Positions 59,200 through 64,000 of a stretch of 64,000 bases of DNA are shown here, in pieces. Below the pieces are notes generated by a model that saw only the letters and a program-made list of their open reading frames with translations, was not told the DNA's origin and searched no databases. The DNA comes from Levilactobacillus parabrevis ATCC 53295. Lineage in GTDB: Bacteria > Bacillota > Bacilli > Lactobacillales > Lactobacillaceae. The stretch's first letter is position 1. The number at the start of each line of letters is the position of its first letter. The position numbers and the translations under genes are program-made. Where the stretch lies: contig NZ_AZCZ01000001.1 in NCBI RefSeq assembly GCF_001434055.1, forward strand, positions 1-64,000. Reading direction: 5' to 3'.

Positions 59200-60558
59200 T
59201 TATTGGTAACGGTCTGATTCGCGTTTGCGGCGCTTGCGTTCGTTACGGGCACTTTGACGTGCTGCCACCCGCTTCTCCTGATCCTTCCGCCGGTGAATTT
59301 CTTGCTTGATTTGGTGCTTGTAACCCGGCTTGATCTTCTTTTTCTTCTTCATGACGTAACCAATCAGCGATGGGTCAAGTTTTTCCGTACTCTTGTTCCG
59401 CTTCGTCCGCCGGTTCCGGTCGTAGGAATCCACGATTTCACCGTTGCTGATGCGCTTAGGCTGGAACTTAATGCCCATGGATTCGATTTCAGAAATCTTA
59501 GCTTCTTCATCTGGTGAGTACAACGTGATGGCCGTCCCAGGCATCCCCTGACGTCCCGTCCGACCAACCCGGTGGACGAAGAAGTCGAGATCTTCTGGAA
59601 TATCGTCATTGATAACGTGTGAGACCCCTTCGATATCGATCCCGCGGGCAGCCAAATCAGTGGCAACCACGAATTGATACTGGAGGTTTTTGACCTCACG
59701 CATAACCCGCTTCCGTTCCCGTGGCTTGATGCCCCCATGAATCATGGCGACCTTTAAGCCTTGCGCCTTCAAGAAGTCGTTGATCTGTTCGACCCGCGTC
59801 TTCGTGTTAGCAAAGATCAGGACCAAGTAGGGTTCCCCCATCGTGATCAGCTGTAAGATCAGTTGGTTCCGGTTTTGCCCCTTGGTGGAGATCAACCAGT
59901 TATCGATGGTTGGCGAAATGATCGTGCTCGTTGGAATTTCTTCAACAACGGGATGGTTCATGTACTTACGCAGAAATGGATCCAGCCGCTGTGGAATCGT
60001 GGCGGAGAAGACCATCATCTGTAATTCTTTAGGCATCCGGCCGGCAATCTTGTCGACTTGGTCCAAGAATCCAAGGTCTAACGTCATATCTGCTTCATCG
60101 ACAACGAATTGCCGCGTGGTGTGCACATCCAAGGCTTGGGATTGGATTAAATCCAAGACCCGGCCTGGTGTCCCAATAATCAGTTGGGGTTGATAGTGCC
60201 GCAGCTTGTTGACCTGGCGCTGCTTGTCGGTTCCCCCAACGTAATTTCCGATACGGATTTCAAATGGGGCTTCGGCAACCAACTGTTCAGCGGCCGTGTG
60301 AATCTGGTAAGCCAATTCCCGGCTAGGCGTCGTGATAACGGCCTGTACCTGATTTTCGGAAGTTAATTGGTTAAAAATTGGCAATAGGAAAGTGTGGGTC
60401 TTCCCACTCCCAGTTTGGGATTGGCCGACCACGTCTTTACCTGATGCAATGACGGGAATCAATTTTGCCTGAACGGCAGTGGGTTTCGTGAACCCAATCT
60501 TTTGCAAGGCCGTCATTAAATACGGTTGCAAGTTGAAAGCTTTAAAGTTTTCGGTCAT
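59200..60558 (-). CDS. DEAD-box RNA helicase (CshB-like)
   Basis: A 452-residue helicase. The Q motif lies near residue 20, motif I is SQTGSGKTHT (about 46-55), Ia is TPSRELAYQ, Ib is GTPGRVLDL, II is VVDEADM (about 150-156, DEAD), III is SAT, V is VATDLAARGIDI and VI is HRVGRTGR. A strongly basic tail (about 390-452, rich in Lys/Arg) probably binds RNA. It overlaps nrnA by 4 bp. Such helicases act in cold growth and ribosome or mRNA remodelling. Confidence 0.92.
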   Translation of the reverse strand: MTENFKAFNLQPYLMTALQKIGFTKPTAVQAKLIPVIASGKDVVGQSQTGSGKTHTFLLPIFNQLTSENQVQAVITTPSRELAYQIHTAAEQLVAEAPFEIRIGNYVGGTDKQRQVNKLRHYQPQLIIGTPGRVLDLIQSQALDVHTTRQFVVDEADMTLDLGFLDQVDKIAGRMPKELQMMVFSATIPQRLDPFLRKYMNHPVVEEIPTSTIISPTIDNWLISTKGQNRNQLILQLITMGEPYLVLIFANTKTRVEQINDFLKAQGLKVAMIHGGIKPRERKRVMREVKNLQYQFVVATDLAARGIDIEGVSHVINDDIPEDLDFFVHRVGRTGRQGMPGTAITLYSPDEEAKISEIESMGIKFQPKRISNGEIVDSYDRNRRTKRNKSTEKLDPSLIGYVMKKKKKIKPGYKHQIKQEIHRRKDQEKRVAARQSARNERKRRKRESDRYQ

Positions 60559-61520
60559 TCATTTTCTCCTTTAGCGTTCGCCACTAACTCATCGAGCTCG
60601 TGGATCACTTGATCGATCTCAGCTTGGTCCTTGGCACCGGCACCACTGGCTAAAGCGTGACCGCCCCCACCGTGATTCTTCGCCAAGCCGTTGATGGAAG
60701 GCCCCTTCGACCGCAAACGAATGCGATACGTGTGGTCCTTAGACTCAACAAAAATGGCCCAAGCCACTACTGACGTAATCTTACCGGGTAATGGCACGAT
60801 GGCAGAGGTTGAATCCCCCTTGCCCAAGCCAAAGGGTTCCACGACCTCATCACTCAACTTGAGATAAGCGGCCCCACTAGGTAAGATTTCCAAATTTTGA
60901 TAAACATAAGCAGACAACTTCGCCACGGCCGGTGAAATTTCATCTTCGGCCTGGTTGACCTCGGTCGCTGAAAAGTTGTAGCCCATTAATTTGCCAGCGA
61001 CCGCCATCGTGTTCCCCGTGGTTGCGGGATACATGAAGCGGCCAGTGTCACCCACGATACCGGCGTAGAGTAAGCGCGCAGCGTCATCGGGCATGGTTAA
61101 TGCAGCCTCGTTCGCTGCGAACCAGTCGTATAACATCTCGGATGTGCTGGAAGCTTGGTCCAGGACCCATTGCAGGTCACCAAAGGCGTCCTCGTTAGGA
61201 TGATGGTCAATCTTAACGACGGCCTTCCCCGTCGACCAGCGTTCGTCGTCGACTCGTGGCTGATTGGCCGTGTCCACAACGATCACCAAGGCGTCCTTGT
61301 AAGCTTCATCAGGAACCTCCTGATCAGCCTGTCCCATCCAGTCAAAGCCGGGATAGTGCTTACCAACTGCATAAACAGTCTTGTCAGGGAAGCTTTCCCG
61401 CAGGATGGCCCGCAGTGCGAGCTGAGCCCCGATACAGTCGGGATCTGGCCGCTGATGACGGTGGATGATGATTGTTTCATATTTTTTGATTTCTTCTAAA
61501 ATGGCAGTTTCTATAGCCAT
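60555..61520 (-). CDS. nrnA: DHH family phosphoesterase, NrnA-type nanoRNase/pAp phosphatase
   Basis: A 321-residue DHH/DHHA1 protein. Motifs are IIHRHQRPDPDCIGAQLA (about residues 18-35), VVDTANQPR (about 87-95) and the DHH motif KIDHHPNED (about 106-114), with the DHHA1 NHGGGGHALASGAG near 284-297. NrnA degrades very short RNAs and pAp. It starts after an AGGTG site and is coupled to the helicase gene by a 4-bp overlap, consistent with joint RNA turnover. Confidence 0.9.
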   Translation of the reverse strand: MAIETAILEEIKKYETIIIHRHQRPDPDCIGAQLALRAILRESFPDKTVYAVGKHYPGFDWMGQADQEVPDEAYKDALVIVVDTANQPRVDDERWSTGKAVVKIDHHPNEDAFGDLQWVLDQASSTSEMLYDWFAANEAALTMPDDAARLLYAGIVGDTGRFMYPATTGNTMAVAGKLMGYNFSATEVNQAEDEISPAVAKLSAYVYQNLEILPSGAAYLKLSDEVVEPFGLGKGDSTSAIVPLPGKITSVVAWAIFVESKDHTYRIRLRSKGPSINGLAKNHGGGGHALASGAGAKDQAEIDQVIHELDELVANAKGENE

Positions 61521-61623
61521 GGTTGTTCACCTATTTTCTATCCGATTTACCAACGCAATTGCGTCGTTACCGCGTTTCAGTATACAAGTTTTACGGGGTA
61601 ATTTCAAAGGAAGTCTTTCAGCC

Positions 61624-62733
61624 TTAGCGGTCCGGGTCAAACAAGGGCAGCTTTAGCTCTTCGAATGTTTGCGGTGCCAATCCCGTCAGAGTAATCCCTA
61701 GCAGCCGCACCTGCTCATCGTTACCGGCCACACTTTGATAAATTTCTAAGGCCATTTCGTAGTAGGTCGCCGCATCGTTAGTGATGAAGTCCGGCTGAGT
61801 CACCCGCTTGGTAATCGTATTGAACTCGCTGTCCCGCAATTTTAGAACCAGTGTCTTCCCGTGACGTTGCTTCTGCTTCACAGTTGCGGCCACCATCTCG
61901 GCCAGCCGCTGGAGCTGATTCTCCACTTCACCGGTCGTGGTCAGGGGCGGCCCATATGTCCGTTCCTTACCAATTGACTTGCGCTCACGCTGATATTCGA
62001 CCGGCCGCTCATCGATACCACGGACCCGTTGATAGAGAATGTAGCCGAACTTGCCAAAGTCGTGAATCAACGCCAGCTGACTACGTTCGTATAAATCCGC
62101 CCCATTTAAGATACCCAGCTCATGCATCTTAGGTACGGTCTTCTTCCCGACCCCCCGAAACCGTTCGATCGGTAATGCCATCAGGAAATCGTGAGCGTCC
62201 TCGGGGAGAATCACGCAGACCCCCACCGGCTTTCGAAAGTCGGAGGCTTCCTTCGCCAAAAACTTACTGTAGGAAATTCCGGTCGAACAGGTCAGATGCG
62301 TCTGATCAAAAATTTCAGCCTGAATCGCATGAGCCACCTGCACCGCGGAATGTAGGTGGTGCTTGTTTTCGGTCACGTCCAAGTAGGCTTCATCGAAGGC
62401 CACCGTTTCAATCTTGTCCGTGTACTCGTGAAAGATGGCGTGAATCTGGTCAGAAATTTCGCGGTAACGGGGAAAGTCTGGCGTCTTGAAAATCGCTTTG
62501 GGACACAGTTTCAGCGCCTCGTTGGCGTTCATTGCCGAATGCACGCCGGTCTGCCGAGCAATGTAATTGGCGGTAGTCACGACGCCCCGACCACCCGTCT
62601 TACGCGGATCTTGGGCCACAATTAGGGGATGGCCCTTGAATTCCGGATGATCGCGCTCCTCAATGGATGCGTAGAAGGCGTCCATGTCGACGTGAATGAT
62701 TTTACGTTGCGTAAATTTAGCTGCCGGTTGCAT
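61624..62733 (-). CDS. dinB: DNA polymerase IV
   Basis: A 369-residue Y-family translesion polymerase. Catalytic acids are in [19 protein letters not shown] (about residues 11-29) and [11 protein letters not shown] (about 112-122). HhH, little-finger and C-terminal parts are present, and LKLPLF near the end is a beta-clamp binding motif. The ATG at 62733 has GGGAGG eight bases upstream; the 21-residue in-frame extension does not. Confidence 0.94.
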   Translation of the reverse strand: MQPAAKFTQRKIIHVDMDAFYASIEERDHPEFKGHPLIVAQDPRKTGGRGVVTTANYIARQTGVHSAMNANEALKLCPKAIFKTPDFPRYREISDQIHAIFHEYTDKIETVAFDEAYLDVTENKHHLHSAVQVAHAIQAEIFDQTHLTCSTGISYSKFLAKEASDFRKPVGVCVILPEDAHDFLMALPIERFRGVGKKTVPKMHELGILNGADLYERSQLALIHDFGKFGYILYQRVRGIDERPVEYQRERKSIGKERTYGPPLTTTGEVENQLQRLAEMVAATVKQKQRHGKTLVLKLRDSEFNTITKRVTQPDFITNDAATYYEMALEIYQSVAGNDEQVRLLGITLTGLAPQTFEELKLPLFDPDR

Positions 62734-62809
62734 CGTGGCCACCTCCCAGTATGGCATAGGCTTTCCTAAATTATAATCGAACACGCGTTTGTCCACAACT
62801 AAAATTATC

Positions 62810-62862
62810 GCTGGGTTAGCAACACAGTGTCGCCTGCGGCTGCCACTGGTTGTTAACCCAGC
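62810..62862. repeat. Palindromic hairpin with GC-rich motif in the loop
   Basis: GCTGGGTTAGCAAC...CAGTG pairs with CACTGGTTGTTAACCCAGC with one G-T pair and one bulge. The loop holds TCGCCTGCGGCTGCC (62830-62844), the motif found at 43519 and 46485. No T-run follows. It lies between dinB and yajC. Confidence 0.55.
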
Positions 62863-63193
62863 GTGCTCTAATTTTTTCCAATGACATAATTCAGCAATTT
62901 CGACTACAAGTTACCACTTAGTAAAGTTATCATCCAAACCGACAAGCCATGCTTCAAGCAGTAGCTAAACCCAAGCATCCGCCATTCACAGCACTTCATA
63001 CCAGTAACCAATTTGGGGCTACCCTAATCATTTCTAATACTTTATAAAAAAGATGCGACTGAATTGGCAAAAATTACATTAGTAATAAGTAAAGGGAGGC
63101 ACTACGTTGAGTGACCAAAATAGAATTTTTCTCTATCATCAAACAAAATCATCAATGTGGCCAGAGGCGAAATAGCATCCATGTTTAGCGGAA
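62863..63193. other. Gap between dinB and yajC
   Basis: AT-rich sequence without a recognisable gene apart from a possible very short ORF at 63107-63175. No tRNA or known RNA motif was seen. Confidence 0.4.
63107..63175 (+). CDS. Possible 22-residue small ORF with strong ribosome binding site
   Basis: TTG at 63107 follows AAAGGGAGG by seven to eight bases and opens a 22-codon frame (MSDQNRIFLYHQTKSS and six more) ending TAG at 63173-63175. No family is recognised. It may be a small protein, a leader peptide, or the remnant of a lost gene. A TTGGCA at about 63064 could be a -35, but no good -10 is seen. Confidence 0.25.
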   Translation: MSDQNRIFLYHQTKSSMWPEAK

Positions 63194-63223
63194 CAAAAAA
63201 GACCGACACAGATTGCGTCAGTC
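63194..63223 (-). terminator. Terminator of yajC
   Basis: GACCGAC (63201-63207) pairs with GTCAGTC (63217-63223) with one mismatch, followed by six Ts on the minus strand. Confidence 0.83.
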
Positions 63224-63267
63224 TCCTAACTCACCGTCAAACTCGTTGCCAGTGAGTCACTCTAAAC

Positions 63268-63714
63268 TTATTTAGCTGCGTCGTCCTTGTCAGCACTGTC
63301 GTCAGCGGCTGCACTGTCGGCCGTGTCAGCTGAATCATCAGCAGCACTTTCAGCAGGTTTGTCGTCACTAGCTGCTTCACTCGTTGCTGCGGCAACGGGT
63401 GCCGTAACAGCAGCTGGAGCTTGCGCCGTAACCGTTGAGATAGCCCGTAAGTCGAAGACCAAGTAGATGCCATCGCAATCCAAAGTAACGGTCTTGTCAG
63501 CATCGTTAATTTCATCAATGACACCATGCAGGCGACCGATGGTAACAACGTGGTCACCCTTCTTTAATTCACTCATCATATCCTTGTGCTTCTTTTGTTG
63601 CTTTTGTTGTGGCCGCAACATTAAGAAATACATCAAGGCTAAAAAGATCACTAAGATAATGATCGTTGAATACTGGCTAGCGCCGCCAGCTGCAATTACA
63701 AAGTTTCCTAACAC
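63268..63714 (-). CDS. yajC: Preprotein translocase subunit YajC with long acidic tail
   Basis: A 148-residue protein. A membrane helix (about residues 18-34, IIILVIFLALMYFLMLRPQQ) and the KGDHVVTIGRLHGVIDEI core (about 50-68) are typical YajC, an accessory to SecDF. From about residue 95 to the end comes an Ala/Asp/Ser-rich acidic tail (ADDSADTADSAAADDSADKD) that is absent from most YajC proteins. The ATG at 63714 follows GAAGGAGTGAACGAAA. It lies downstream of ruvB on the same strand. Confidence 0.9.
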   Translation of the reverse strand: MLGNFVIAAGGASQYSTIIILVIFLALMYFLMLRPQQKQQKKHKDMMSELKKGDHVVTIGRLHGVIDEINDADKTVTLDCDGIYLVFDLRAISTVTAQAPAAVTAPVAAATSEAASDDKPAESAADDSADTADSAAADDSADKDDAAK

Positions 63715-63860
63715 TTTCGTTCACTCCTTCATATCGTCTCTATTGAACCACTTTACCAGAACCAAGGGATTCCGTCCAATTATTTCTAGAAGTTCTTGGG
63801 ATGTTCGGTATTATAATGACATTTTTAAAAAGTAATTTGTCGTCTTCCCAAATAATTAGT

Positions 63861-64000
63861 CTAGTCGTGATCCTGATTGGGCATCGGTAGTCCCAAATGG
63901 GCGTAACCGGCAGCCGTCACTACTCGTCCCCGCGCCGTACGTTTCAAATAACCGCGCTGAAGCAGGTAAGGTTCGTACATCGCTGCCACCGTTTCCGTCT
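63861..64000 (-). CDS. ruvB: Holliday junction branch-migration helicase RuvB, 3' end
   Basis: The last 45 or so codons of a gene that begins beyond the window. The text [20 protein letters not shown] then [17 protein letters not shown] matches the C-terminal winged-helix domain of RuvB. The stop is at 63861-63863. Only this domain is visible, so the integrity of the ATPase cannot be judged. Confidence 0.9.
   Translation of the reverse strand, partial: TETVAAMYEPYLLQRGYLKRTARGRVVTAAGYAHLGLPMPNQDHD

Overview
The window looks like a chromosomal segment of a low-GC Gram-positive bacterium of the family Lactobacillaceae, probably a Levilactobacillus-type species. The support is the conserved blocks ytxK-ackA behind a comG operon, ccpA divergent from pepQ, murI-rdgB-phosphodiesterase-cbpB, ireB-ruvX-yrzB, zapA-cvpA-mutS2-trxA, an LPQTN cell-wall anchor, and AGGAGG-type ribosome binding sites. 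The genus is inferred. No tRNA, rRNA, insertion sequence, prophage or CRISPR array was seen.

Layout. 0-2.7 kb: small housekeeping genes (S1 RNA-binding protein, cyclophilin, PgpA-like phosphatase, DedA protein). 2.7-7.2 kb: an accessory catabolic locus with an AraC regulator divergent from an FAD-dependent oxidoreductase and an MFS transporter. Its control region holds a cre site over the -35 and two direct repeats 21 bp apart. 7.3-10.9 kb: an operon for a cytosolic 5'-nucleotidase-like protein, YutD, a HAD phosphatase and a membrane protein. 11.3-14.4 kb: a metallophosphoesterase, an aldo/keto reductase and an amino acid permease. 14.6-20.4 kb: comGA-GG, ytxK and ackA. 20.5-24.9 kb: a large YhgE/Pip-type membrane protein and YebC. 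25.1-27.4 kb: an amino acid ABC transporter. 27.6-33.2 kb: a 1462-residue leucine-rich-repeat surface protein and an unknown membrane protein. 33.6-35.9 kb: ccpA/pepQ. 36.4-37.6 kb: a ribbon-helix-helix protein paired with an SPFH protein. 37.7-42.7 kb: a mannose-family PTS operon (C-D-A-B) running through a small membrane protein into ptsI, with no ptsH. 42.8-50.5 kb: a histidine phosphatase, a LysR regulator, small envelope proteins, MscS, and the murI cluster. 50.6-64 kb: DNA repair, division and translation genes (mutS2, cvpA, zapA, ruvX, ireB, alaS with a T-box, a DEAD-box helicase, nrnA, dinB, yajC, and the 3' end of ruvB).

Carbon regulation ties several parts together. CcpA is encoded here, and perfect cre sequences lie at the FAD/MFS promoter, in the ccpA-pepQ gap, and between the -35 and -10 of the mannose-PTS promoter.

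The least explained content is non-coding. Intergenic gaps hold families of large stem-loop elements: two 'type A' copies, two full and two partial 'type B' copies, and a tandem 123-bp pair of long hairpins after alaS. Their paired arms differ between copies but still pair, which suggests selection on structure. A GC-rich motif, TCGCCTGCGGCT, recurs at or near the edges of these elements and at other intergenic sites. These are the best candidates in the window for something undescribed.
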